The notes: generated by a model from the letters alone, not told the origin. Shown: positions 11,851 through 23,791, counted from the stretch's first letter. The stretch is DNA of 64,000 nucleotides from Glandiceps talaboti (GCF_964340395.1 NC_135549.1:34143832-34207831), one strand, 5' to 3'. Program-made: numbers and translations.

Positions 11851-12324
11851 TTGTCCTATGGGAGCATTTGTCTGGGGGCATTTGTCCGGGGGCGTTTGTC
11901 CTGTTACCGTTGGTTTGTGTCAAGTATCCTTTCTTTGTTGTATCTCCGATCTTTGTAAACTTGTTGATCCAAGTACGTTATTCCCTGTTGCGAGCTTTAA
12001 AACGAAAATTTGAAAGTTCGGTCTAAATCGTTATTAATTTTGACCTAAACGTATCTTTTGTTTCGTCCGATAGCATAACAATATCATCTCTGAAACGGTC
12101 CCGAAGATAATATTCTTATTGTGTAGTTCGAGTATTCTTTGCTCTTTCATCGAATGTAATGCCAGCTCTACCATGATACCACTGAACCCATACTACAACC
12201 ATAAATATACTTGTAGAATTCTCCATTGAATTCAAATGTATTTTTGTAGGACGAGTTTTAATATCTTTACCACATATCTTGGTGGCGGCTTTTTGATTCT
12301 GTGTTGGTGTACATTCGGTTAGTA
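11851..12324. other. Unassigned, short GCATTTGTC repeats
   Basis: Near 11850-11910 GCATTTGTC or its variant occurs about three times at 17-18 bp spacing. No gene was recognised. Confidence 0.4.
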
Positions 12325-13090
12325 AAAAAAAATAATTTGCTACCTTCCGTTACCTACCGCTACCTTCCCTACCACATTTGAGTGCTTTTGCTGAAAAAAA
12401 AATTTGCTACCCTCCGTTACCTACCGCTACCTTCGCTACCACCTTTGAGTGTTTTGGCTGAAAAAAATCCGCTACCCTTCGTTACCTACCGCTACATTCG
12501 CTACCACATTTGAGTGTTTTGGCTGAAAAAAATCCGCTACCCTTCGTTACCTACCGCTACATTCGCTACCACATTTGAGTGCTTTTGCTGGGAAAAAAAT
12601 TCGGTACCCTCCGTTACCTACCGCTACCTTCGCTACCATATTATTTCAGTGCTTTTGGTGAAAAAAAAATTCGATACCCTCCGTTACCTACCGCTACCTT
12701 CGCTACCACATCTGAGTGTTTTTGCTGGAAAAAATTCGCTACCCTCCGTTACCTAATGCTACCGCATTTGAGTGCTTTTGCTGGAAAAAAATCGCTACCC
12801 TTCGTTACCTACGTACCGCTACCTGCTACCACATTTCAGTGCTTTTGGTAGAAAAAAATTCGCCACCCTTCGTTACCTACCGCTACCTTCGCTACCACAT
12901 TTCAGTGCTTTTGCTGGAGAAAAAAATTCGCTACCCTCCGTTACCTACCGCTACCTTCGCTACCACATTTGAGTGTTTTTGCTGAAAAAAATTCGCTACC
13001 CTTCGTTACCTACCGCTACCTTTACTACCACATTTCAATGCTTTTGCTGGGAAAACAAATCGCTACCCTCCGTTACCTACCGCTACACCC
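12325..13090. repeat. About 63-bp minisatellite with GCTACC/GTTACC motifs
   Basis: About twelve copies of a unit containing GTTACCTACCGCTACCTTCG, CTACCACATTTGAGTG and a poly-A run. The array directly abuts the 5' end of the LINE at 13091 and is fused in frame to its ORF. The first roughly 40 residues of that open frame are therefore satellite-derived. Confidence 0.9.
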
Positions 13091-14990
13091 GGCATGCTAT
13101 TATTACCAATTATTACTCTAAACAAATTAGTGAAAGCAGATCAGCAAAGCAATTGTTCGGTATTACAAATCGATTGCTTGGGAGTAAGAAAGCTTCTCCC
13201 ACCCCAACAATATTTCCAGCAATTGAACAACAGGAGCGGTTTGTTGACTTCTTCAATGATAAAGTTAAAGCTATACGATCTAATCTTGACCCACAAAATG
13301 CCCATCGACCTATGTGTACTGAACATTGCTTTCAGGGTCAACCTCACAGTTGTTTCAAACCTGTTGATGCAGAAGTTGTGAAAAGGGTCATCTTGGGTTC
13401 TGTTGCTAAGACATGTGATCTTGATCCTATGCCAACTAACCTGTTAATTGAATGCTTAGATGTCCTGTTACCACACATTACATTAGTTATCAATCATTCT
13501 CTTTCATCTGGTACATTTCCATCTATCTTCAAAACTGCTCTTGTAAAACCATTGTTGAAGAAACCATCTCTTGATCATAACGATTTGAAAAACTATCGCC
13601 CTGTTTCTAACCTTCCATTTCTCTCTAAAGTAATTGAACGAATAATTCTCTTACAGTTAAATGAGCACCTCCTTTCTAATACTCTCCTTAATCCTCTCCA
13701 ATCTGCTTACAGGCCTTACCACAGCGCTGTAACTGCCCTTCTCAAAATCATGAACGATCTTTTAACGGCCATTGACAACGGTAAAATCACTCTTCTTACT
13801 CTCTTAGACCTGTCGGCTGCATTTCACACCATTGATCATAATATTCTCCTTAAACGACTTCAACACACTTTTGGTATCACAGAATCAGCCGTATCCTGGT
13901 TTAACTCTTATCTTTCTGAAAGAACTCAAATAGTCGCGATAGATGGTTTCCAGTCAAATGCATCACCCCTCTCCTTTGGTGTTCCCCAAGGCTCAGTCCT
14001 TGGTCCTGTCTTATTCGTTCTTTACACCGAGCCTCTTTTCAATCTTGTCAAGAAGCACTTAATTCATCATCATGCTTTTGCTGATGATAACCAACTTTAT
14101 AAAGACACTAATCCACATAACATAAACCAAACTATTGAAGATATGCAAAACTGCATTCCTGACGTCAAAATGTGGATGACTGCAAATAAGCTTCAATTAA
14201 ATGACTGTAAGACAGAAGTCATACTAATCTCATCTCCTAGACTTTCCACTAAACTTGCTCTTCCCCCTTCCATGCATGTCGGAAACTCAGACATACTTTT
14301 CAGTCCAAGTGTAAAAAATCTTGGAGTCACACTTGATTGCAATCTCAATATGGCCGAGCATGTGCAACGCACATGCAAGGCCGCCTACATTCAACTGAGA
14401 CAAATCAGCTCTATTCGTCACTTTCTCACTTCTAGTGCCACTCAAACACTTGTCTCCACACTCATCCTGTTTCGCTTAGACTATTGTATGTAATGCTCTT
14501 CTCTCTGGTTGTCCTTAACACCTCACTGACGATTACAGCATGTACAAAATGCTGCAGCTCGGCTTGTCTGCAAAGCTATAAAGTTCGATCATGTACAACC
14601 TCTTCTTAGAAAACTTCATTGGCTGCCTATCACTTCACATATTCAATACAAAATTTCATCCATTTGTTTCAAGTCAGTTGTAGGTATTGGCCCACAATAT
14701 CTCACGGATCTTCTACATCAATACATTCGAAGACCACTTCGCTCGTCTTCTGATTCTCGTCTTCTCTGTGTTTCAAGGGTGTCAACCAAAACATTTGGTG
14801 AAAGATCCTTCTCTTACATTGGCCCTACTTCATGGAACCACCTCCCTTTTGATCTCCGCCATTCTAAATCTTTGTCAACCTTCAGACATTCTCTCAAAAC
14901 TCACCTCTTCAACTGCTTATAACTGTTTTTCTTTATCATTTCATTTAATACAAATTACCTTGAATTCACATTGAGGCGCATTAGAAGTCA

Positions 14991-14992
<2 letters not shown>
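13091..14992 (+). mobile_element. 5'-truncated LINE (CR1/L2 group): linker, RT and C-terminus
   Basis: The frame entering from the satellite encodes the pre-RT linker (RFVDFFNDKVKAIRSNLD), then the RT: NYRPVSNLPFLSKVIERI (from 13591), LLDLSAAFHTIDHNILL (motif A, about 13800), FGVPQGSVLGPVLF (motif B, about 13975) and FADD (14077-14088; motif C, Phe where YADD is usual). His replaces the usual second Asp of AAFDTIDH. A frameshift at about 14487 and a further break near 14520 separate the C-terminal part (QHVQNAAARLVCKAIKFDH, LHWLPITSHIQYKIS, SLKTHLFNCL), which ends near 14925. No endonuclease is present, consistent with 5' truncation. The 3' end runs into an ATT tail. Confidence 0.9.

Positions 14993-15041
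<49 letters not shown>
14993..15041 (+). repeat. (ATT)n tail of the LINE
   Basis: A simple ATT array directly after the LINE 3' UTR. CR1/L2-type elements commonly end in short tandem repeats rather than poly-A. Confidence 0.8.
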
Positions 15042-16655
15042 AAGTGGAGGGGTTAAAATAGTATATAATAATAAAGCATTGTGTGAGAGACAATTTAGAG
15101 GAATGGTGCCTGTTGGTCCTATTGTCAATAAAATACAAAATACATTTTCCTTATTAGGAGGCAACATTTTGGGGCAATTTATGGCAATTACGAGTTGGAA
15201 AAGGACAAAGGGCCACATTTTAGACCAAGCAAAATCAAATATAATGCAAAGTGGACCCGTTTTAGACTCTTGAGTTCGAAAAAACCCTGACCTCATTTTA
15301 GACCATATGACTTGAAAACGAAACCAAAAGGTTGGCACATCAATGTATACTCAAATAAGGGAGTAGCCCCCCCCCCCCCCGATATTTGTCTGAACAGCTC
15401 GCATCATGACCAAGCAATACATTGTTCTGTTATGATTTATAATTTTGCCGATAACATTCCCTGAAAACAATATTAGCAATGAGTCTTACTATATTTGTAA
15501 TATTATTATTCCCAAATCGCCGACAGGTACAATTATTTTGATTATACAGTGTTGCAAAGTTTACTGAAAAGATTATCGATTTTTTCCGACACCCTGCAGG
15601 CGCTCAGAGCTGTACGAGTGTCATAAAATTGAGCCAGGTTTTTGAGCTATTGGTACTTATTTTATTGTTCACAATATATTTGTGTGCCGTTGTGGTGGAG
15701 TCAAATGATGTATCCATTCGTTGCAAAACTTGGCCTCAGATTTCTGTTTGCTATGAAGACAGGTGCACTTGATATTTAAGGATCATTTACAGAAATAATA
15801 GTTACCAACGCAACGTTAGATTTGTTTACGAATTACGTCGCTGTACCCATCATCAAAGTCGCTTATCAGATGTCACACTAAATGATTGTGTTGCTTACCA
15901 TTAGAAAATTTAACTGAAGGTAAGGGAAATTTTGATCGTAACATATTCAGTCATAAAATCATCAGGTTTCTGGCAATTTCCATGACTTGTTTAGAAAGAT
16001 TACAGTTCAATAATATTTGGAAGCAACAGCATAAAGTTAGCGCTAAATATTACGTGATAACAATCAATCCCAGTCAACCAGATGTACATGGTGGTATGTT
16101 TGTGCCTCATGTGTATGGTACTGGACGGACTATCCTGTCTGTCAGTGTCACATTTATCTTCAAGATGTTTTAAGAAAATGAAAATAGTCGTTGTCTGATC
16201 AACAGAATTTCTCTTCCACTGAAGTTTAGACAACATTTAGTTGTATTCTCATGTAAACGTCGTTGATCATGCATGATATGTCACACTGACCTTGTTTCCT
16301 TCTACGTCTTTATGAAACTAGGTCAAGGGTTAAATTCACCGAGAACGAACACTTTCGCTACATTGCTAGTCTTGTTTTGCCACGTAATCATCAAATATTT
16401 TCCAGATAATTATGAATAAATTTCTTATTTTACACTTTGGGCTTTTTAGTTTTGTCTGATAACCAGCCACCTTGAATACTATGTACTCACTTTTTTTCAC
16501 TTTCTCTTGATTGGGTTCATTACCATCCACACAGTAACACGAAGCAGTTTCATTGTCTTTCAAAAACGTACCGTCCCGTTCGTACTGAAGACTTACTGTA
16601 CATGTACATGTGGCGTGGTGTATTGTCTATGACTATATTTGCCTTGTATTAGTTG
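15042..16655. other. Intergenic, no gene recognised
   Basis: Contains a poly-C tract at about 15368-15380. Open frames near 15886 and 16000 have no recognisable domain. Confidence 0.4.
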
Positions 16656-17416
16656 TAAAATGAAATAAAATTTGAACATGCTGAACAGAACTTTGGCCAG
16701 GCATGTCTTATTTTTGTTTTAGTTTTTTTTATTTTTGACGTAACTGTACTGTGTTGTGTCTATATGAACCTGTGTTTGCCATGATTCAGGTAGACACAAC
16801 AATGGCAACACTGAATTGCAACATCAGTACAACGTTGCGTCTTTTTATGTTGATTTCGACAATGATTCATGCTATGTATCCAAATAAAAGCAATCAATTT
16901 TCCGTAGTCTGTTTGAAAGCAAGACAGACAATCGGACTACGCATTATTGTTCAAAAACAAAAACAAAACAAAATATTATCGTGAAGCTGACTTGCCTTCT
17001 TTATATCAGTTCAAACACAATTTTCGATTTCACTTTGATCATGAGCCACAACCGGGGAACTCCTAAATCGGTCAGGGAACTCAGTTATATTTCTATGCTT
17101 CCTGGCTCGGTAAAGGTAATTATTGTGATGGGCAAGTATAGTGTGTATACTAGTATTTTTTTTAGAGTGTTTTGTTTTTTGGTTCATTGTGCACGATTGA
17201 AATAGAAACAGGTGAAATGCACATAAACTCGTAAGTGCTAATTCGTACTGGGGTAGGAAACGAGGTCAAGTCAAGTAATCTTTCAAAAAAACTACCCAAA
17301 ACAGTGTGTCATTGTGCCGTATATCGTCTACCACTATTTTTGTCTCGTAAAATAAAATAAAATTTGAACATGCTGAAGAGAACTATGGCTAGGCATGTCT
17401 TACAGTGCAATTTTTT

Positions 17417-17459
<43 letters not shown>

Positions 17460-17700
17460 GTTTTGATTTTTGACGTGGGAGCGTGACGTATTCACTGCAC
17501 TGTGCGTCTGTGCTATGTCCATATGAACGTGTTTTCGCCGCGATGTACGTAATTTTCCAGGTAGACACAACATCATTGTTGCATCTTTTTATATTGATTG
17601 CGTCAGTGGTACATGTTATTGTATCAAAATAAAAGCATTCAACTCTCAGTAGTCTGTTTGAATTTGATCAAGACAAACAATCCGGACTACGCATGCATTA
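16656..17700. repeat. Diverged tandem duplication (two copies of about 300-380 bp)
   Basis: Copy 1 (about 16656-16955) and copy 2 (about 17335-17700) share blocks in the same order: AAATTTGAACATGCTGAA, GGCATGTCTTA, TTTTTGACGT, CAGGTAGACACAAC, AATAAAAGCA and GTAGTCTGTTTGAA. Copy 2 carries an (ATTT)n expansion at 17411-17460. The AATAAA in each copy could be a poly-A signal, but no transcript is evident. Confidence 0.75.
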
Positions 17701-18479
17701 CAAAATATTTGCAATGCCCCTTTCTGTTTTTAAGTCAACTTCGTGTAAATTTTAGCAACTTGTAAATTAATGATTATTCCTAGTCATTCGGCAAAGTCAT
17801 GTAAACAATAAACTAGTGAGTTGGTTGCTTTCATTGCCTATAATGCTTGTGTATATCATGTGTGTACGGCACACCTCGTACTGCTGCATACACACATAAA
17901 TGCAGTGCACACAACATGCGTGATTCGCGTGATAACTATAGCTACATTGTAATACATTCCAGTGACGTCAATCGACTTGCACACACAAAATATAACAGTC
18001 GCCATCTTTATAACACTGCACTTGTCAGCAAGCTTCACAACTGAGAAATTCTGGATAATAATATTGATATTCCTGTAACAATCGATGTAGTGATACTGTG
18101 ATCGATCCCAACTATATTGTGTCCTTATCGTTTGAATTCGGCATGTGTCTCTGGGACCCGGAAATATGTATGTACATATACGCACATCATGATGTTGTCA
18201 GTTGAGTTGGAGAATTTAAAAGCAGACGATATTTTGTTGGATAAAATCCAAGCACAAACAATAATATACAGTATGGAGTCAACGATCATGTCAACTTGTA
18301 CTCAAATGTGTGTACACTTACTTTGAAGATTTTGTGATAAAAGACTGAACCAAGCTGGGTAAATGGAATTGTCAAGGACTGGTGGTATTTTAGGTATTTA
18401 CCATTTATTCTGGTGATTTTAGAGTTTCAGAATTGCATAGGTTTGATACAGATAATTTCAAAAATCATGAAACCTTGTT
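17701..18479. other. Intergenic, no gene recognised
   Basis: Short open frames only; no repeat or domain was recognised. Confidence 0.4.
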
Positions 18480-19022
18480 ACAACATATATCACCAACCCA
18501 TACATTCAAACAGCAATGATATTTTTTTCCTAAATTTGAAATTTTTAAAGTGTTTTATGTCTAATTTTTCAAAAAAATCACATAATATGGTTATTTTGGT
18601 TACCATGGCAACGGATGTTCATTAAATGACCACTTTGTTTGAATTCAGCATGACAAACTACCCTTGGTAGTGGGGTCAATGTGCAAATAAAAAGATATTT
18701 ATCAGATTCATAATGTTATTTGTGAGATGTATGTGTATGTAATGAAAACATAATTTTCACGTCTTTCCATGGAAACAGCCATCCAATTCTATACAATTTA
18801 TGTTACACCAGGTAGCACTAACTCATACATGTCTAATACAAGGACATTTTTTCACTGTATTATCTTTTTTTTCAATGTTTTATGTCAAATTTTGGAAAAA
18901 TTATTAACATATTATGGTGATTTTGGTTACCATGGCAACAGATATTCATAAAATGACACCCCCTCCCCTTTTTTTTTTGAACTCAGCATACAAAACTACC
19001 CCAGGTAGGGTGGTTAATATTC
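18480..19022. repeat. Diverged direct repeat carrying X-box-like palindromes
   Basis: Two copies (about 18520-18695 and 18840-19022) share GTTTTATGTC, ATTTTGGTTACCATGGCAAC and a CTCAGCAT-type 3' part. Each holds GGTTACCATGGCAAC (about 18598 and 18926), a near-palindrome that matches the RFX X-box consensus. A regulatory role is inference only. Confidence 0.7.
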
Positions 19023-19037
19023 GAATAAACCTGATTA

Positions 19038-19071
19038 TTATAATAATAATTATTATTATTATTATATACTA

Positions 19072-19158
<87 letters not shown>
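19038..19158. repeat. (ATT)n microsatellite
   Basis: About 120 bp of ATT/TTA repeats with a few interruptions. It could be the tail of an unrecognised retroelement, since the LINE at 13.1-15.0 kb ends in the same way. Confidence 0.9.
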
Positions 19159-19469
19159 TGACTAGATTTTGAGTGAAATATTGCTTTATCTATTACCTTT
19201 ATTTGTAATGTAAACGTCACTTATTAATTATAACTGCTCAAGGTGCCATATGAATAACAATTATTCAAGTAAATAATACAGATGATATTTAAATGATACT
19301 CCATTTAATTCATGTATAAAAAAATAGTTCCTACGACATCTATGGAGCATTAATATCTCAGGCTATGTTTTGGTAATTTGACAATCATTTTACTTGGCTA
19401 CCTTTGCTACCATCCGCTACGTAGCGAGACGAGAAAATAGAATCAATTCAACCCCAGATTGAACACTAT

Positions 19470-20575
19470 ATAATTGGGTTAGGGTAATTCGTACGAAACT
19501 GTCGAAACTAGTCGAGGGTTAATATATTGAAAGCTATCCAAGTACTGAAATGGGTTAGGGTTAACATATTAGCGAATTCAGGTTAGGGTTTATATATAGA
19601 TAACTATTCAAGTACCATATTGGGTTAGGGTAATGCGTGCGAAACTGTCGAAATTGGTAGAGGGTTAATATGTTGAAAGCTATCCAAGTACTGGAATGGG
19701 TTAGGGTTAGCATATTAGCGAATTCAGGTTAGGGTTAATATATATATATATATATTTTGAATATATATATAATATATTGAAAGCTATCCAAGTACTGAAA
19801 TGGGTTAGGGTTAACATATTAGCGAATTCAGGTTAGGGTTTATATATAGATAACTCTTCAAGTACCACATTGGGTTAGGGTAATGCGTGCGAAACTGTCG
19901 AAATTGGATGAGGGTTAATATTTTGAAAGCTATCCAAGTATTGGAATTGCTTAGGGTTAATTTACATATTAGCGAATTCAGGTTAGGGTTAATATATATA
20001 TAATTCTTCAAGTACCACATTGGGTTAGGGTAATGCGTACGAAACTGTCGAAATTAGTTAAGGGTTAATATATTGAAAGCTATCCAAATACTGAAATGGG
20101 TTAGGGTTAGCATATTAGAGAATTCAGGTTAGGGTTAATATATATATATATGTAACTCTTCAAGTACCATATTGGGTTAGGGTAATGCGTGCGAAACTGT
20201 CGAAATTGGATGAGGGTTAATATTTTGAAAGGTATCCCAGTATTGGAATTGCTTAGGGTTAATTTACATATTAGCGAATTCAGGTTAGGGTTAATATATA
20301 TATAATTCTTCAAGTACCACATTGGGTTAGGGTAATGCGTACAAAACTGTCGAAATTGGTTAAGGGTTAATATATTGAAAGCTATCCAAGTACTGAAATG
20401 GGTTAGGGTTAACATATTCGCGAATTCAGGTTAGGGTTAATATATAGATAACTATGCAAGTGCCATATTGGGTTAGGGTGATGCGTACGGAACTGTCGAA
20501 ATTAGTTAAGGGTTAATATACTGAAAGCTATTCAAGTACTGGAATGGGTTAGGGTTAACATATTACCGAATTCAG
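19470..20575. repeat. Composite satellite with telomere-type TTAGGG motifs
   Basis: About seven units of roughly 140-155 bp (one longer), each starting near GGGTTAGGGTAATGCGT and containing GCGAAACTGTCGAAATT, GAAAGCTATCCAAGTACTG, GGGTTAGGGTTA and GAATTCAGGTTAGGGTT, ending in a short TA stretch. Unit starts lie near 19481, 19622, 19870, 20021, 20174, 20323 and 20470. Each unit has several GGTTAGGG motifs, the common metazoan telomere sequence, but they are interspersed and not a pure telomeric array. Confidence 0.85.
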
Positions 20576-21543
20576 ATTACTTTATCACCACAAGTCAGCA
20601 CATTTGGCTTATGGTTTTCGGCGAAACGAAATGTAACGAAATGGTTTATGGTATTCGGCAATGCGAAATGAAATGAAACGAAACAAAGCAACTGTGAATC
20701 AAAATTGTAGGGTATAGTATTAACTATGGCTATCAATTCTGCGTACCTCAATTTTTGTCTTTTGTAATTTGTAATTATCGCTTTCATTTTTAAAAGTCTT
20801 GTAACATATGGTATAGCAGCATATATTGTAAACAATATTATTCAACATTATAGGACAAACAGAGTGCTTGGATTAGGTGTCTTTGAAGGTAAAACCTCCC
20901 GGATTTTGGAAATAAGGGGGTGTTGTTTGCACTGATTTTCTCCAGGATTTACTAAAAAGGGATGTGTTTTTCATTGAAATATTCCGGGGAAAGGGGTACA
21001 TTTGAAATTTTGCTAACAAGCATGGGTTCCCACCCATCCAGGGACTGCCACCGCGTAAAATGTGACCCAGGTTTCTAAAATTTGACCCTCTCCCCAATCC
21101 CCCCAGGTCCACCCCCTCGTAATAACTGAAGGCTCCCTCAAGGCCTAATACCAAGCAAGACTGCACCAAATTTGAAGAAACTTGCTAAAGATATTGACCA
21201 AGCAAAGATATGATGGTATCGATTCAAATGCTAATTTGCATATTGCATATTGCATTAACATTTGCAATAAGAGATATATATATATAGCCAGGACTGTACT
21301 GATTTCAAGTGAACTTGCTATAGATATTGATTACACAAAGGTACGACAGTACAGAAAGACATTTCAAAGTCTCCGCAAGCACATTAACAACATTTCGGGA
21401 GCATTTTCAGTTCATCTCTGATTAAGTACTGGGACCTTGCTGACAAGAATAAGGCCAACATGAATAACTAGAACAATAACATCGAATGCTAAAACATTTT
21501 GGGAGGGTGGGAGGGTTTGAAAATACAACCAGTGCAGTGGAAG
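20576..21543. other. Intergenic with a G/C-homopolymer dispersed repeat
   Basis: About 20880-21140 is rich in GGGG/CCCC runs and contains AAAATGTGACCC and GAAGGCTCCCTC, also found at 55050-55200, so it is a dispersed repeat. No gene was recognised; a minus open frame across this repeat (20873-21169) looks spurious. Confidence 0.5.
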
Positions 21544-21804
21544 TCAAAGTGACATAAAGTTATGAATGATTGAAACTGAGCATGTGTGACCAATTAAAGG
21601 CTCAGAAGGGCGCCCTCCATTATATGAATTGTTAAACAATAATATTAAATCTATTTTTGCAAATTCTCCATTCAGACCTATCGCGTTTTTAGCCGACCTA
21701 AGAAGATCTGCTGTAGTCGCACCTGTTTTGGATATCCCCGTGCTTTTGAGTTCAGGTACTTTCATTTTCTTCAAATCGTCGCAGCTCGTCTCCCACGTAG
21801 CCAC
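21544..21804 (-). CDS. Hypothetical open frame with SAP-like N-terminus
   Basis: An 86-codon minus-strand frame starts with ATG. Its first part, CDDLKKMKVPELKSTGISK, resembles the helix-turn-helix of SAP-type nucleic-acid-binding motifs, which often open transposon-derived invertebrate proteins. The second half shows no recognisable features. It may be a first exon or a fragment of a mobile element. No neighbouring exon was found. Confidence 0.3.
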   Translation of the reverse strand: MATWETSCDDLKKMKVPELKSTGISKTGATTADLLRSAKNAIGLNGEFAKIDLILLFNNSYNGGRPSEPLIGHTCSVSIIHNFMSL

Positions 21805-21832
21805 TTTGAAAACACCGTCTGTGATATTCTAG

Positions 21833-22865
21833 CCCTACCAATAGCGCCCCCACCAGTCGGTTACCATGGCACTTTAAGCAAATATTGCGCATTAATTTGA
21901 GATGTGTGATCCAGAGGTATGAAGAGGGCCCCTGTCAATACAGTTGTTTGTTATCATCTTTTCCTCTCTTCAGGATGACAATCGGCAGCTTTTATTCACA
22001 AAACTGTATAGCCTACATATCAACAACACTCAATGGTTCATTATAGTTACACATTAAAATTATATATTGTCAACACAAGGTGCAACGCTTAAATAAATTA
22101 ACGTTTGTATTTTCCCTTGTGTTAATCGTTGAAAAAGCAAAAATTACCACGACATTTTCTCTGACTAAACAACTTAAGAATTTACCAAGAAGTTTATTGC
22201 AAATATTTAAAAGGATACAATGTCTCGAAAACAATCATTACATTTTGATTTTTTGTACCACAGTAGAATGATTCACAAGAGTTTCATCGTATTGATGTAT
22301 ATATAAGATTGTTAATGGTTAACTGCTTTGCCTATTTCAACAATTGTTGAAGACGGATTGGATTCAAATGTCAGCTTCATCAATCATTTCAAATTCTGCA
22401 TTTCGTGCAGTTTCAGTCTTACAACACTGTAATATGGACATCAAAAGCTCCACTAAGTGTCTTCTCTCTCCATCGATCATGTAAAATTTATCCGGTCATT
22501 CCACATATTTATAAAGATATAAAAGCAGTATCTTGCAATCGATGTCATTTATGAAATGACGAAATGACGTGACGTGATAGGATCAAAACATCTCATTATT
22601 AACAATGTTCTGAATGATATCCAAGTGCAGAGATAGTGGCCATGTCTAATGTTGTAATCTTATTTTGAAATGACTGCAGGATTGTTGTAGACAGAGAGAT
22701 CAGCTTTACTAATCATATAATCTACATAACTACCTCAGGCGCATATCAATGTCTCAACCAGGATACTATTTTTCATCTAATACAAGAGTCTACCCCTGTA
22801 TTACCAGGTTTAAAATGTCTTTTGAGACATTGACTTTTGGCCCTTATTATCATCTTCAGGCCCAA
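21833..22865. other. Intergenic, no gene recognised
   Basis: No repeat family or coding signal was identified. Confidence 0.4.
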
Positions 22866-23108
22866 TTATCGGTATTCGGCAGTTTCCTCCATTATCAGAC
22901 ATTTTGTAGTATTAAATTTGTTGCCACCAATTTCTTTTAAATCATGTCTCCATTCAGTCACATGAAAGTAGAGTATTTGGTGGGGACTGTGCCTTCCATG
23001 GACACTTATTTGTTTAATGGTACATCTATCAAAAACATTAAACTCATCATCAATGATAATGTAGTCATAAACATAACCACATTTATGACAGTATAATATA
23101 TCACTCAT
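22866..23108 (-). CDS. Hypothetical open frame, unknown
   Basis: 80 codons on minus from an ATG. The peptide starts MSDILYCHKCGYVYDY, with a CxxC pair, and has a charged middle (HVTEWRHDLKEIGG). Composition looks more protein-like than the surrounding random frames, but no family was recognised and no splice context was found. Confidence 0.25.
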   Translation of the reverse strand: MSDILYCHKCGYVYDYIIIDDEFNVFDRCTIKQISVHGRHSPHQILYFHVTEWRHDLKEIGGNKFNTTKCLIMEETAEYR

Positions 23109-23251
23109 ACTTAATTCTGTGTTTTATTTATAACAACTAGGTGATCTACTATTATATTATATTATATTTGTTCAATCTCAGCTGGGAAACAATGTCTGTG
23201 TAGTTCAGGTAACTTTCCCTTAGGGATTCAAATTCTTCCATTTATATTATA

Positions 23252-23252
23252 C

Positions 23253-23341
<89 letters not shown>
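23252..23341. repeat. (TA)n microsatellite
   Basis: About 90 bp of pure TA, the first of three TA tracts flanking and separating the two hammerhead motifs. Confidence 0.95.
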
Positions 23342-23348
<7 letters not shown>

Positions 23349-23404
23349 TTTCATTCTTCTTTCGCCAAGTAGAGTGCTCGATCACCTTGGAGAGCTATCA
23401 TACA

Positions 23405-23444
23405 TACACCCGATGATCCTTCTGGTGAAACGGTCCGTAGTGTA
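23405..23444 (+). ncRNA. Hammerhead ribozyme-like motif 1
   Basis: Stem I is TACAC (23405-23409) with GTGTA (23440-23444). The core CCGATGA (23410-23416) differs from CTGATGA at one position (U4 to C). Stem II is CC/GG with a TTCT loop, followed by GAA (23427-23429). Stem III is ACG/CGT around a 3-nt loop, followed by A (23439) at the cleavage position. The core change suggests it may be inactive. Geometry matches motif 2. Confidence 0.65.
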
Positions 23445-23481
23445 ATTCCACAATGTAATATCAGACTCGTCTTCTTTCATT

Positions 23482-23521
<40 letters not shown>

Positions 23522-23524
23522 TGA

Positions 23525-23565
23525 GTGTCTGATGATCGCAATATGCGTGAAACTCCGAGTTACAC
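23525..23565 (+). ncRNA. Hammerhead ribozyme-like motif 2 (intact core)
   Basis: Stem I is GTGT (23525-23528) with ACAC (23562-23565). The core CTGATGA (23529-23535) is exact. Stem II is CGCA/TGCG with loop ATA, then GAA (23549-23551). Stem III is ACT/AGT with loop CCG, and U (23561) is at the cleavage position (GUU triplet). A U-U flanks stem II in both this motif and motif 1. All conserved core residues are present, so self-cleavage is plausible. Confidence 0.72.
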
Positions 23566-23654
23566 CCAAGAAAGAGTTCCAGTACTACCAAAACTATTAC
23601 GCTCTGCCACTGCGGTATAGAGCACTGTCTTATAGCAGATTGATACTCACCGAG

Positions 23655-23754
<100 letters not shown>

Positions 23755-23791
23755 AATAAGTTGTTATTGTTACGAGTTAGATCTATGGTTA

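Noticed and set aside
14971-15338. Open frames with poly-Ile or poly-Asn
   Set aside because: Translations of the ATT tail of the LINE.
19470-20575. True chromosome end
   Set aside because: TTAGGG motifs are interspersed with unique spacers and followed by more than 40 kb of ordinary sequence.
20873-21169. 98-codon minus frame rich in Gly and Phe
   Set aside because: Lies in a dispersed G/C-run repeat also seen at 55 kb.
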